DNA from: CADEED01 sp036677145
GTDB lineage: Bacteria; Pseudomonadota; Gammaproteobacteria; Steroidobacterales; Steroidobacteraceae
Assembly: GCA_036677145.1 (NCBI GenBank)
Contig: JAKFFF010000011.1
Location: 124,001-188,000 of the forward strand
Length of the DNA stretch: 64,000 nucleotides
Reading direction: 5' to 3'
In this document: in pieces, positions 49,462-59,390 of the stretch
Layout of the letters: the number at the start of each line of letters is the position of its first letter
Position numbering within the stretch: position 1 is the first letter of the stretch
Program-made: the position numbers and the translations under genes
The notes under the pieces: generated by a model
Told to the model about the DNA's origin: nothing
Seen by the model: the letters and a program-made list of their open reading frames with translations, nothing else
Databases searched by the model: none

Positions 49462-52362
49462 ATGGCCACAAGCCTTCGCGAGTTGCTTGCATCTACGCCG
49501 CTATCCGGCGGCAACGCGCCCTATGTTGAAGCCCTGTACGAACAGTTCCTCGCCGATCCGCAGAGCGTCGAGCCCAACTGGCGTGACTTCTTCCTGAAGA
49601 TCCGCCCGCGTGCGGACGGCGGGCAACCCGACCAGATCCACTCGGCCATCCAGGCCGGCATCGCGAAACGCGCCACGCGTCCGCGCGCCGCCACCGCCGG
49701 GCCGGCACCCACGAACGAAGCTGCCGCGAAGCAGGGTGCTGTTTCCCGCCTCGTGCAGATCTACTCGAACCGCGGTCACCTGATCGCGAACCTCGATCCG
49801 CTCGGCCTCACGAAGCGTGAGCGCCCGCGAGTCCTCGAGCTCGGGTACTTCGGTCTCAACGAGTCCGACCTCGACACCGAATTTCTCACCGGCGCGCGCC
49901 CCAACGAGATCGCGCCGCGGCAGAAGCTGCGCGACATCATCGCGCAGCTCGAGTACGCGTACTGCGGCACGATCGGCGCGGAGTTCGCGCACGTGTCGAA
50001 CACCGAAGAGCGCCTGTGGCTGCAGGACCAGTACCTGGTCGGCCGACTCACCGGCAAGCTAACTACCGAAGAGCAGAAAAACGTGCTCTGGCAACTCTCG
50101 GCCGCCGAAGGCCTCGAGCGTTACCTGCACACCAAGTACGTCGGCCAGAAGCGCTTCTCGCTCGAGGGCGGCGATTCGCTGATCCCGCTGCTCGATTGCC
50201 TGATCCAGCGCGGCGGCGAGCAGGGTGTCGAGGAGTGCGTCATCGGCATGGCCCATCGCGGCCGCCTGAACGTGCTGGTGAACGTGCTCGGCAAATCGCC
50301 CTCGGTGCTGTTCAACGAGTTCGAAGGCAAATACGACACCGCGCACATGCAGGGCTCGGGCGACGTGAAGTACCACAAGGGCTTCTCCGCCGACCTGCGC
50401 ACGCCGGGCGGCAACGTCCACGTGGCGCTGGCGTTCAATCCTTCGCATCTCGAAGTGGTGAACCCGGTGGTCGAAGGTTCGGTGCGCGCGCGCCAGGAAC
50501 GGCGCGGCGACACCACTGGCACGCAGGTGCTGCCGATCCTGATCCACGGCGACGCGGCCTTCGCGGGCCAGGGCGTCGTGATGGAAACGTTGCAGCTCTC
50601 GCAGGCGCGCGCGTTCTTCACGGGCGGCAGCGTTCACATTATCGTGAACAACCAGGTTGGCTTCACGACCTCCGATCCGCGCGACACGCGTTCGACGATG
50701 TATTGCTCGGACGTCGCGAAGATGCTCGAGACGCCGATCTTCCACGTGAACGCCGATGACCCGGACGCGGTCGTGTTCGTCACGCGGCTCGCGCTCAGGT
50801 ATCGCCAGCATTTCCACAAGGACGTGGTCATCGACCTCGTCTGTTACCGCCGTCATGGGCACAACGAGGCGGATGAACCTTCCGCCACGCAGCCGATGAT
50901 GTACCAGGTGATCCGCAAGCATCCGACTACGCGCAAGATCTACGCGGACCGGCTCGCCGCCGCGGGTGTGCTCTCGGATGCCGACGCCGCCGCGATGGTG
51001 GAGTCGTATCGTCAGGGTCTCGACGAGGGCCGCCCGCAGGCGCGCGCCTCGCTCGGCATGATCGGCAACAAGTACACGGTGGACTGGACCAAGTACGCCG
51101 GCAGCGACTGGTCCGAACGTGTGCGCGGTGGCGACATGGCGCGCCTCAAGGCGCTCGGCGCGGCTATCGTTCGTTACCCGCAGACGATCTCTCTGCATCC
51201 GCGCGTCGCCCAGGTGATGGCGAATCGCGTGAAGATGCTGGCCGGCGAACTGCCGCTCGACTGGGGCTGCGCCGAGACACTGGCTTACGCAAGCATTCTC
51301 GAAGAGGGCAATTCGATTCGCCTCACGGGCCAGGATTCTGGCCGCGGTACCTTCTTCCATCGGCACGCGGTGTTGCACGACCAGGCGACCGGTGAGCGCT
51401 ACATTCCGTTGCAGCACATCGCCGAGCGTCAACCTTCATTCGACGTGATCGACTCGGTGCTGTCCGAGGAAGCCGTGCTCGGCTTTGAATATGGCTACTC
51501 GACGACGGACCCGTCGTCACTGGTGATCTGGGAAGCGCAGTTCGGCGATTTCGTGAACGGCGCGCAGGTCATCATCGACCAGTTCATCAGCTCGGGCGAA
51601 GCGAAGTGGGGCCGGCTGTGCGGACTCACGATGCTGCTGCCGCACGGTTACGAAGGCCAGGGACCGGAGCATTCCTCCGCGCGTCTCGAGCGCTTCCTGC
51701 AACTGTGCGCCGAGAACAACATGGCGGTGTGCGTGCCGTCGACGCCCGCGCAGATGTATCACATGCTGCGCCGGCAGATCCTGCGCAGCCTGCGTAAACC
51801 GCTCATCGTGATGACGCCGAAGAGCCTGCTGCGGCATGAGCTGTCCGTGTCGACGCTCGAGGACCTCGCCAATGGCGAGTTCGCGACGGTGATCGATGAA
51901 GTAGATAGCGCCGTGAAGCCGGCAAGTGTGCATCGCGTCGTGATGTGCTCGGGCAAGGTGTACTTCGACCTGCTCAAGGCGCGCCGCGCTTCGAACGCGA
52001 ACGACGTTGCGCTGGTGCGGGTCGAGCAGCTTTATCCATTCCCGGTGCCCGAGACCGAAGCCGTGCTCGCGAAATACCCGAACGCGCGCGAAGTCGTCTG
52101 GTGCCAGGAAGAGCCGCAGAACCAGGGCGCGTGGTACCAGATCCGCCACCGCCTGCAGACGTTGTGCGGCAAGCGCGAGCTGCTGTACGCCGGCCGTCCG
52201 CCGGCCGCGGCGCCCGCCACCGGCATCACGAAGATCCACGACGCCGAGCAACGCGGGCTCATCGAAGCCGCGCTCACGGCCACCAACAAAGAAGACGGGG
52301 CGCGCGAAACCAAGCGCCTCACGGTGACGCCGGCCCCTGCCGCGGCCGCCACGTCACGCTGA
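49462..52362 (+). CDS. sucA: 2-oxoglutarate dehydrogenase E1 component
   Basis: A 966-residue thiamine-diphosphate enzyme that decarboxylates 2-oxoglutarate in the TCA cycle. Landmarks are the N-terminal ALYEQFLADPQSVEPNWRDFF, ECVIGMAHRGRLNVLVNVLGK, IVNNQVGFTTSDP, RRHGHNEADEPSATQP, and EFGYS-like FEYGYSTTDPSSLVIWEAQFGDF. ATG 49462 is preferred (AAGGA about 11 bp upstream) over an in-frame TTG at 49423. It begins a sucA-sucB-lpd operon. Confidence 0.97.
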   Translation: MATSLRELLASTPLSGGNAPYVEALYEQFLADPQSVEPNWRDFFLKIRPRADGGQPDQIHSAIQAGIAKRATRPRAATAGPAPTNEAAAKQGAVSRLVQIYSNRGHLIANLDPLGLTKRERPRVLELGYFGLNESDLDTEFLTGARPNEIAPRQKLRDIIAQLEYAYCGTIGAEFAHVSNTEERLWLQDQYLVGRLTGKLTTEEQKNVLWQLSAAEGLERYLHTKYVGQKRFSLEGGDSLIPLLDCLIQRGGEQGVEECVIGMAHRGRLNVLVNVLGKSPSVLFNEFEGKYDTAHMQGSGDVKYHKGFSADLRTPGGNVHVALAFNPSHLEVVNPVVEGSVRARQERRGDTTGTQVLPILIHGDAAFAGQGVVMETLQLSQARAFFTGGSVHIIVNNQVGFTTSDPRDTRSTMYCSDVAKMLETPIFHVNADDPDAVVFVTRLALRYRQHFHKDVVIDLVCYRRHGHNEADEPSATQPMMYQVIRKHPTTRKIYADRLAAAGVLSDADAAAMVESYRQGLDEGRPQARASLGMIGNKYTVDWTKYAGSDWSERVRGGDMARLKALGAAIVRYPQTISLHPRVAQVMANRVKMLAGELPLDWGCAETLAYASILEEGNSIRLTGQDSGRGTFFHRHAVLHDQATGERYIPLQHIAERQPSFDVIDSVLSEEAVLGFEYGYSTTDPSSLVIWEAQFGDFVNGAQVIIDQFISSGEAKWGRLCGLTMLLPHGYEGQGPEHSSARLERFLQLCAENNMAVCVPSTPAQMYHMLRRQILRSLRKPLIVMTPKSLLRHELSVSTLEDLANGEFATVIDEVDSAVKPASVHRVVMCSGKVYFDLLKARRASNANDVALVRVEQLYPFPVPETEAVLAKYPNAREVVWCQEEPQNQGAWYQIRHRLQTLCGKRELLYAGRPPAAAPATGITKIHDAEQRGLIEAALTATNKEDGARETKRLTVTPAPAAAATSR

Positions 52363-52372
52363 GGAAGAAAAG

Positions 52373-53611
52373 ATGACCATCGAAATCAAGGTTCCGCAAT
52401 TGCCCGAGTCGGTCGCCGACGCCACGCTCGTCACCTGGCACAAGCAGGTCGGACAGGCCGTCACGCGTGACGAGAACCTCGCCGATCTCGAGACCGACAA
52501 GGTCGTGCTCGAAGTCCCCGCGCCGGTCAGCGGCGTAATCAAGGAACTGCGGATCTCCGCCGGCACGTCCGTGACCAGCGGCCAGATTCTCGCCATCCTC
52601 GAAGAGGGTGCCGGGAAGGGAGTGGCGGGAGACGCGAAGCCCGCGGCTGCCGCCGCTGCGGCTGCTCCGGCCGCGCCCGCCGCAAAGACCGCGGCCGCGC
52701 CGACCGCGGGTGGCGAAAAGCTCGCGCCTTCGGTGCGTCGCATGGTCGAAGAAAAGCAGCTCGATCCGGCGAAGATTCCCGCGACGGGCAAGGACGGCCG
52801 CATCACCAAGGGTGATGTGGTGGAGTATCTGGACCAGCCGGCTGCCAAGGCAGCCGCCGCGCCCGCGGCCGGCAAGGCGGCCGCGACAACGCCGGCCACC
52901 GGCGCCGCCGGCCGTCAGGATCAGCGCGTGCCGATGACGCGCCTGCGCGCGCGCATCGCCGAACGACTGCTCGAAGCGCAGCAGACACAGGCCCAGCTCA
53001 CCACGTTCAACGAGATCGACCTCAAGGCGGTCATGGACCTGCGCGCCCGGTACAAGGACGTCTTCGAGAAGAAACATGGCGTGAAGCTCGGCTTCATGTC
53101 GTTCTTCATCAAGGCCGCCGTCGAAGCGCTCAAGAAATTCCCGCTGGTCAACGCCTCGATCGAAGGCAACGACATCGTCTATCACGAGTACTACGACATC
53201 GGCGTCGCGGTCTCGACGGACAAGGGCCTCATGGTCCCGGTGCTGCGTGACGTCGACCTGCAGGGTTACGCCGACATCGAGAAGAACATCGGTGCGTTCG
53301 CCGTCAAGGCGCGCGAAGGCAAGATCACGCTCGACGATCTCACCGGCGGCACGTTCTCCATCACCAATGGCGGCACGTTCGGCTCGCTGCTGTCCACCCC
53401 GATCGTCAACATGCCGCAGAGCGCGATCCTCGGCATGCACGCCACGAAGGAACGCCCCGTGGTCATCAACGGCCAGATCGAGATCCGCCCGATGATGTAC
53501 GTCGCGCTGTCCTACGATCACCGCATCATCGACGGCCGCGAAGCCGTGCAATTCCTCGTGACCATCAAGGACGCCCTGGAAGATCCGGCGCGCCTGCTGC
53601 TGAGCGTTTGA
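52373..53611 (+). CDS. sucB: Dihydrolipoyllysine succinyltransferase (E2)
   Basis: A 412-residue E2: lipoyl domain (lipoylated Lys43 in LETDKVVLEVPAP), Ala/Pro linker, peripheral-subunit-binding domain (about 115-150: PSVRRMVEEKQLDPAKI), second linker, and catalytic domain with YDHRIIDGREAV. It transfers the succinyl group to CoA and forms the complex core. It lies 10 bp after sucA and 3 bp before lpd. Confidence 0.97.
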   Translation: MTIEIKVPQLPESVADATLVTWHKQVGQAVTRDENLADLETDKVVLEVPAPVSGVIKELRISAGTSVTSGQILAILEEGAGKGVAGDAKPAAAAAAAAPAAPAAKTAAAPTAGGEKLAPSVRRMVEEKQLDPAKIPATGKDGRITKGDVVEYLDQPAAKAAAAPAAGKAAATTPATGAAGRQDQRVPMTRLRARIAERLLEAQQTQAQLTTFNEIDLKAVMDLRARYKDVFEKKHGVKLGFMSFFIKAAVEALKKFPLVNASIEGNDIVYHEYYDIGVAVSTDKGLMVPVLRDVDLQGYADIEKNIGAFAVKAREGKITLDDLTGGTFSITNGGTFGSLLSTPIVNMPQSAILGMHATKERPVVINGQIEIRPMMYVALSYDHRIIDGREAVQFLVTIKDALEDPARLLLSV

Positions 53612-53614
53612 ACC

Positions 53615-55042
53615 ATGGCTAACGAATACGACGTCATCGTCATTGGCGGCGGTCCGGCCGGTTACCCGGCGGCCATCCGCGCGGCGCAGAACAAGCTCAA
53701 GGTCGCCTGCATCGACGAATGGAAGAACAAGGACGGCAGCGCCGTGTTCGGCGGCACCTGCACGAATGCGGGCTGCATTCCCTCGAAGGCGCTGCTCGAA
53801 TCGAGTGAGCTGCTCGTGAAGACGAAAGGCGAGCTCGGCGTCCACGGCATCAAGGTCGGCAGCGTCGACTTCGACGTCACGCAGATGCAGAAGCGCAAGA
53901 CGGGCATCGTCAAGGCCAGCACCACCGGCATCGCGATGTTGCTCAAGAGCGCCGGTGTCACCGCGCTGCAGGGCCACGGCAAACTGCTCCCCGGCCGCAA
54001 GGTCGAGTTCACTTCGCACGACGGCAAGACTGAAACGCTGGTTGGCAAACACATCGTGCTCGCCTCGGGCTCCATTCCCACCGAACTTCCGAGCATGAAG
54101 TTCGACGGCAAGAACATCATCGACAACTGGGGCGCGCTCGATCTCGAAAGTGTCCCGAAGAAACTCGCCGTCGTCGGCGCGGGCGTCATCGGTCTCGAGC
54201 TCGGCAGTGTCTGGCGCCGCCTGGGCTCAGAAGTCGTGGTGCTCGAAGCACTCGACACTTTCCTCGCGGTCGCCGACCAGGGACTGGCGAAGGAAGCCGC
54301 ACGGCACTTCAAGAAGCAGGGCCTCGACATCAAGCTCGGCGCCAAGGTTTCCGGCGCCAAGTCGACCGCGAGCGGCGTGGAAGTGAGCTACTCCGACGCG
54401 TCGGGTAGTCAGACCATCGACGTCGACAAACTCATCGTTTGCGTCGGTCGCAGGCCGTTCTCGAAGAACCTGCTGGCCGACGGCACGGGCGTGCAGCTCG
54501 ACGAGCGCGGCTTCATCAAAGTCGACGATCATTGCAAGACGACCGCCGAGAATGTCTGGGCGGTCGGCGACTGCGTGCGCGGCCCGATGCTCGCGCACAA
54601 GGCGAAGGACGAGGGCGTGATGGTCGGCGATCTGATCGCCGGCAAATACGGTCACATGAACTACAACGTGATTCCCTCGGTGATCTACACACATCCCGAG
54701 ATCGCGTGGGTCGGGCAGACCGAAGAGCAGGTGCGGGCCAGTGGCCGTGCATACAAGATCGGCCAGTTCCCGTTCGCGGCCAGCGGCCGAGCTCGCGCGA
54801 TGGAATCAACCGCCGGATTCGTGAAACTCATCGCCGCGCAGGACGACGACGAGATCCTGGGCGTGCACATCATCGGACCGCTCGCCGGCGAACTCATTGC
54901 CGAAGCGGTGCTCGCGATGGAGTACTCGGCGAGCAGCGAGGATCTGCAGCGCACGATCCACGCGCATCCGACGCTGTCCGAAGCGCTGCACGAAGCGGCC
55001 CTGGCCGCCGACAAACGCGCGATCGACAACATCAACAAGTAG
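53615..55042 (+). CDS. lpd: Dihydrolipoyl dehydrogenase (E3)
   Basis: A 475-residue flavoprotein disulfide reductase: FAD site GGGPAGYPAAIRAAQ, redox-active Cys pair in GGTCTNAGCIPSK, NAD site VGAGVIGLELGSVWRRLG, and catalytic HAHPTLSEALHEAA near the C-terminus. It reoxidises lipoamide for the 2-oxoglutarate complex. It is the last gene of the operon; the 106 bp to the convergent gene hold G+C-rich sequence without a clear terminator. Confidence 0.97.
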   Translation: MANEYDVIVIGGGPAGYPAAIRAAQNKLKVACIDEWKNKDGSAVFGGTCTNAGCIPSKALLESSELLVKTKGELGVHGIKVGSVDFDVTQMQKRKTGIVKASTTGIAMLLKSAGVTALQGHGKLLPGRKVEFTSHDGKTETLVGKHIVLASGSIPTELPSMKFDGKNIIDNWGALDLESVPKKLAVVGAGVIGLELGSVWRRLGSEVVVLEALDTFLAVADQGLAKEAARHFKKQGLDIKLGAKVSGAKSTASGVEVSYSDASGSQTIDVDKLIVCVGRRPFSKNLLADGTGVQLDERGFIKVDDHCKTTAENVWAVGDCVRGPMLAHKAKDEGVMVGDLIAGKYGHMNYNVIPSVIYTHPEIAWVGQTEEQVRASGRAYKIGQFPFAASGRARAMESTAGFVKLIAAQDDDEILGVHIIGPLAGELIAEAVLAMEYSASSEDLQRTIHAHPTLSEALHEAALAADKRAIDNINK

Positions 55043-55148
55043 GCGCGGATTCAGGCGCGGTGTTCGCGGCGGGTGCCGCGCGCCGCGCCGGCACGAGACA
55101 GGCAGCGTCGCAAGCCGCCTCGAGATCAGCAGGTAGTTAGTCGACGGC

Positions 55149-57122
55149 CTACTTGGCCGTGTCGAACAGCAGGCGTGCCTGGCCTTTCGATGCCACGGCG
55201 ACGCCGTTTTCCTTGCGCGGCTCGTACACCCATTTGCGCACGGCGTCGCGCACGGCTTCATCGAACACGCCGCGTGGCGTCGACTCCAGGATTTCGATCT
55301 CGGATACCTTGCCGTTCACGCCGATATCGAACTGCACGATGACCTGGCCCTTGGCGCGGGGCGGGGTGTTCGCCGGCGCCACGGGCGCCACGCGTTTCAC
55401 GAGTTTCGCCGGAACCACGTCGATGGCCGCGGGAACAGCCGGTGTCGGAGCCGGCGCGGCGGGCAGCGGCACGGCCACGGCCGAGCCGTTCGCGGCGCTG
55501 TTGTTCGGGCTAGCCGTCTGCGTCGCGGCTTGCGTCGCAGCCGGTGCGGGTGAACTCGAATACGCCGGGGCATTCACCGGGGCGCGGGTTCCCGCATCCG
55601 AGGCTTCGACGGTGCGGCCCGTGAAGGAATTGTCCGGACGGCGCATCGTGGTCGTCGGCGCGGTGTTGATGGGCGCGTCGAGCGGCAGCGTGGCGCGCGG
55701 AACTTCGCCGATGGGCGCGCCATACGTGCGCTGTGCCGGCGCTGGCGCCGAAGCAGTGCGCGAGTCGCGGGCCGGGCGGTTGTCGTCGCGGTTGCGAGTG
55801 CCGGCGCGTTCCGGTGCGCGCTCACGCGGCGCGGCGCGCTCGGCCTGCGCCACGGTGGGCGGCGCGGACTTCTGCGCCTCGAGCTTCGCGAGTTCGGCGG
55901 CGCGGTCGATCGATGCTTCGAGGAACGCGCGGCGCGGATGTTCGGGTGATTTTTCGACCAGCTTCGCGAGCGCGGCCCGCGCCGCGTCGAAGTCGTCTTT
56001 CATGATCGCGCTTTCGATGTCGACTTCGATGCGCGTCAGGTTGTCGGTCACCTTCTGCTGCTCGGCCATGCGCTCGACTTCCTGGGCGATCGCGCGTTCG
56101 CGCGCACGCGCTTCAGGGTCGTAGAAAGTCTCGATCAGCAGGACGATGGCGGCCGCAACCACGAGCGCGATGCCGCCGGCGGTGATCAGGCGCGTGCGTT
56201 TGCGGCGCGCGGCCTCGTCGACCACCTTCTGCTGCACGCCGAGTCTTGCCTGCGCGGCGATCGCGGCGAAATCGTCTTCGACCGTCACGACCTCCGGCGT
56301 CCAGCCCATGTCGCGCAACGGCGCGGCCGGAGAAGTCGGGACGAGCGGCATGGGCGGGATGGATTGCATCGGCGGCGCGGGTGCGCGCATGCGGCCGGTG
56401 TCGGACGTCGTTCTTGGCGGCAATGGCGCGCGCATGCGGCCGGTGTCGGAAGTCGTTTTCGGCGGCAGCGGCGCGCGCATGCGGCCGGTGTCGGACGTCG
56501 TGCGCGGAGGCGGCGGCGCGCGCAACGGCGGTTCGGGTGCGGGCTGCGCGACTCGTGCAGCGGCGGCGCGGCCTCCCGCGGCGGCTACGGCCGAGGCCGG
56601 CATCGGCTGCGGCACAACGACACTGGGCGCGGGCGGTGACGCGGGACGCGCCTCGCGCAGCGGCGCGGGCGGACGCGGCGGAATCGGTCCGCGCGGAACC
56701 GTGCCGGCGGAAGGAATGCCGCGCTCATCGAGCACGACGCGCTCGATGGTGCCGTCGGTCTCGTCATTCGTGCCGGTGACCTGCGCAATCGCGAGCCACA
56801 ACTCTTCGAGATCGATGGGGTAGTTGATCGTCCGCTGCACCTTGAACGGTGCGAGCCGCGGGCCTAACAACTGCAGGCGATCGGGCGGCGCGGAGAAGAT
56901 GCGCTTGAGCGGAACGGTGGTGCGGGTGGTGCGCGCGAGCAGATCGAGGCCCGAGCCGTCGACGCAACGTTCGCAGGCGATCAGGACGTCGTAGGTGTTC
57001 TGGCGCAGCAGCAGGAGCGCATCACCTTTGCTGGTGACGCAGTCGAGCTCGAGCACGCCGCGAATTGCACGCGCGACGGACTCCAGACCTTCTGAGTCAT
57101 GGTCGACCAGCAGGACACGCAT
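55149..57122 (-). CDS. Pseudo-receiver / TonB C-terminal hybrid membrane protein
   Basis: A 657-residue protein with an unusual order. Residues 1-115 have a CheY-like fold (MRVLLVDHDSEGLES, NTYDVLIACERCVDG), but the phospho-acceptor Asp is Cys50 and the conserved Lys is missing (NYPIDLEEL). A Pro/Arg-rich region (about 150-285) includes three 15-residue repeats. One membrane helix follows (about 308-330), then a periplasmic helical part, an Ala/Pro/Thr-rich stretch and a TonB C-terminal domain (about 575-655: GQVIVQFDIGVNGKVSEIEILES, VRKWVYEPRKENG). It could link a cytoplasmic protein interaction to TonB-box receptors or cell-wall binding. No exbB or exbD is adjacent. Confidence 0.85.
   Translation of the reverse strand: MRVLLVDHDSEGLESVARAIRGVLELDCVTSKGDALLLLRQNTYDVLIACERCVDGSGLDLLARTTRTTVPLKRIFSAPPDRLQLLGPRLAPFKVQRTINYPIDLEELWLAIAQVTGTNDETDGTIERVVLDERGIPSAGTVPRGPIPPRPPAPLREARPASPPAPSVVVPQPMPASAVAAAGGRAAAARVAQPAPEPPLRAPPPPRTTSDTGRMRAPLPPKTTSDTGRMRAPLPPRTTSDTGRMRAPAPPMQSIPPMPLVPTSPAAPLRDMGWTPEVVTVEDDFAAIAAQARLGVQQKVVDEAARRKRTRLITAGGIALVVAAAIVLLIETFYDPEARARERAIAQEVERMAEQQKVTDNLTRIEVDIESAIMKDDFDAARAALAKLVEKSPEHPRRAFLEASIDRAAELAKLEAQKSAPPTVAQAERAAPRERAPERAGTRNRDDNRPARDSRTASAPAPAQRTYGAPIGEVPRATLPLDAPINTAPTTTMRRPDNSFTGRTVEASDAGTRAPVNAPAYSSSPAPAATQAATQTASPNNSAANGSAVAVPLPAAPAPTPAVPAAIDVVPAKLVKRVAPVAPANTPPRAKGQVIVQFDIGVNGKVSEIEILESTPRGVFDEAVRDAVRKWVYEPRKENGVAVASKGQARLLFDTAK
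56387..56521 (-). repeat. Three 45-bp tandem repeats within the TonB-hybrid gene
   Basis: Units at 56387-56431, 56432-56476 and 56477-56521, each starting GCATGCGGCCGGTGTCGGA on the plus strand, encode the 15-residue repeat TTSDTGRMRAP-x-PP-K/R in the linker before the membrane helix. The copies differ at several bases. Copy number may vary between strains. Confidence 0.85.
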
Positions 57123-57243
57123 TGCGTTCCACTACCCCGGATGAATGCAAAATATCGTTATTAGTAAACGCGATCTGACGGAATCTGGCGTCGCAACGCG
57201 TCACGTTTCGCCGGCCCCCAAGGGTATCCGGAACCGACTTAAG

Positions 57244-59208
57244 TTAAGCGGTCCGGCGTACCGAGAGGACGCTGGCAACTTTGCGAATACGCTGCAGGAG
57301 TCGCGTCAAATGCGGCGCGTCATCTACCCCGACGCGCAGGTCGATGGTAGCTGTCGACTGGGCCTTGTCGGTAGTGCTGTGCATCATCTCGATGGAAATT
57401 TTTTCGGTCGCAAGCAAATCTCCGATGTCGCGCACGAGCCCCTGTCTGTCGATGGCGACAATCGTCAGGGTCACGGGCTGCGTCGCGCCCGCATCCGCCC
57501 ACGATGCGGCCATCAGTCTTTCCGGGTGCGCCGCGCTCATGCGTTTCAGTCCGGGGCAGTTCGCGCGATGAATGGTCACGCCGCGCCCCACCGTGGCGTA
57601 GCCGGCAATCGGCTCCGGCTTCACCGGCGCGCAACAACGCGCAAAACTCGTCGGCAGATCTTCGACGCCACCCAGCACCACGGGTGAGCGCGAATTGCGG
57701 CGAGTCCTGGTTTTGCGCCGTGGTGGTGCGGGCGCCGGTGTGACCGGCGTGACGACCGGCGGCGGCGCGAGCTTCGCGGCTTCCTCGTCTAACTTCCGGA
57801 ACCAGGCGCGCACCTTGGAGCGGCTGCGCGGACTGATCAGAAACCCCTGCGTTTCGGAAAGCCAGTCCCGGCTGGGCTGCGGATGTTTGTGCGTGATGAT
57901 TTCGACTATCTCTCCATTCATCAACGCGCGCGTGAGCGGCACGATGCGCCCGTTGACCCGCGCGCCACGGCAGCGATGTCCGAGGTCGGTGTGAACGTGA
58001 TACGCGAAGTCGAGCGGTGTCGCGCCATGGGGCAGGTCGACGACTTCGCCCTTGGGCGTGAGCGCGTAGACGCGATCCTCGAACAGCTCGCTGCGCACCG
58101 CGTCGAGGAAATCCTTGTCGCCGTCCGCCGCGGAGTGCGGTTCGAGGAGCGTGCGCACCCATTCGATCTTGCGGTCGTATGAGACATCGTGCGCACGCGA
58201 TTCCTTGTAACGCCAATGGGCGGCGAGACCGAGTTCCGCCTGGTCGTGCATTTCGCGCGTGCGGATCTGAACTTCGACGGCCTTGCCCTCGGGACCGATG
58301 ACCGCGGTGTGGATCGAGCGATAGAAGTTGTCCTTCGGGGTCGCGATGTAGTCGTCGAACTCGCCCGGGATGTAGGTGAAGTGGCCGTGCACGATGCCGA
58401 GCACGGCATAACAGTCGGCGACGCTCGCCGTGACGATGCGCACCGCGCGCAGATCGAACACCTGTTCGAACGTGAGCTGCTTGCGATCCATCTTGCGATG
58501 GATGCTGTAGATGTGTTTCGGGCGCCCCTGGATTTCCGCGTCGATGCCCACGGCGCGCACCATCGACTCGAGCTCGCGGCACAGCTCGGTGATGTAACGC
58601 TCGCGGTCCGCGCGTTTCTCGGCCAGCGCGCCGGCGATACGGCGGTAGTCGTCCGGCTGCAGGTAGCGGAACGCCAGATCCTCGAGTTCCCACTTGAGCT
58701 GCCACAGGCCGAGGCGGTTGGCGAGCGGGGCGAAGACCTCACGGGTTTCGAGCGCGAGCCGCTCGCGGGTCGCGGCGTGGCCGTCCTTCGCCGCGGTGAG
58801 CTCCACGAGCTGGCGCGCCAACCGCGCGAGCACGAGCCGCGGATCGCTGACCACGGACAGCAGCATCTTGCGCAGCGCCTCGGCCTGCGCCGGTTCGAGT
58901 TCGCGCGAGGCGGCGGCCAGCGGCGTGAGGCGGATGTCGCCGAAGTGCCGCAGCTCGCGCGCCAGGCTGATGACCGCGGGTCCGAAGTGCTGCTCGATGT
59001 CGGCGGATTCGTTGGGCGCAGCGGCAAGTGCGGGCTGCGCGAGCAACGCGGCGGCGAGCAGGCCGTCCTCGGTCAGCGATGCGACGATGACGGCGGCTTC
59101 GACCGCCTGATCGAGGATGTCGCGCGACACGCCCCAGCCTTCCAGGCGGGCGGCGTGAGCATCGATGACGGCTTTGAGCTCGGGCGAGCAGGAACGAAGA
59201 TTGTGCAC
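57244..59208 (-). CDS. relA: (p)ppGpp synthetase RelA
   Basis: A 654-residue RSH protein from GTG 59208. The N-terminal hydrolase domain lacks the HD motif (the matching place reads LLAAALLAQPA), so it is probably hydrolase-dead. The synthetase domain is intact (GRPKHIYSIHRKM, EFDDYIATPKDNFYRSIHT, VQIRTREMHDQAELGLAAHWRYKE) with the EXDD-type acidic motif of RelA. TGS (VYALTPKGEVVDLPHGATPLDFAYHVHTDLGH), a Cys-containing domain and a C-terminal ACT domain follow. It is shorter than E. coli RelA at the N-terminus. It lies 121 bp upstream of the TonB-hybrid gene on the same strand and is divergent from ruvC. Confidence 0.93.
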   Translation of the reverse strand: MHNLRSCSPELKAVIDAHAARLEGWGVSRDILDQAVEAAVIVASLTEDGLLAAALLAQPALAAAPNESADIEQHFGPAVISLARELRHFGDIRLTPLAAASRELEPAQAEALRKMLLSVVSDPRLVLARLARQLVELTAAKDGHAATRERLALETREVFAPLANRLGLWQLKWELEDLAFRYLQPDDYRRIAGALAEKRADRERYITELCRELESMVRAVGIDAEIQGRPKHIYSIHRKMDRKQLTFEQVFDLRAVRIVTASVADCYAVLGIVHGHFTYIPGEFDDYIATPKDNFYRSIHTAVIGPEGKAVEVQIRTREMHDQAELGLAAHWRYKESRAHDVSYDRKIEWVRTLLEPHSAADGDKDFLDAVRSELFEDRVYALTPKGEVVDLPHGATPLDFAYHVHTDLGHRCRGARVNGRIVPLTRALMNGEIVEIITHKHPQPSRDWLSETQGFLISPRSRSKVRAWFRKLDEEAAKLAPPPVVTPVTPAPAPPRRKTRTRRNSRSPVVLGGVEDLPTSFARCCAPVKPEPIAGYATVGRGVTIHRANCPGLKRMSAAHPERLMAASWADAGATQPVTLTIVAIDRQGLVRDIGDLLATEKISIEMMHSTTDKAQSTATIDLRVGVDDAPHLTRLLQRIRKVASVLSVRRTA

Positions 59209-59390
59209 GGCGGGGCGAGGGCGTCCGGTGCGTGAGGCCCGGTGGATTTGCAGCTATCATACGCGCAGTTTTTTCAAGGGGCGCGAGGCGTTACCGACTG
59301 ATGGCGCGATACCCGCTGAGATCCTCGTGGCGCTCCTATCGACCGCAGGCGGCCGATGCGGCACAACCCGCCGCGCCGGTGGTCGTGCGG

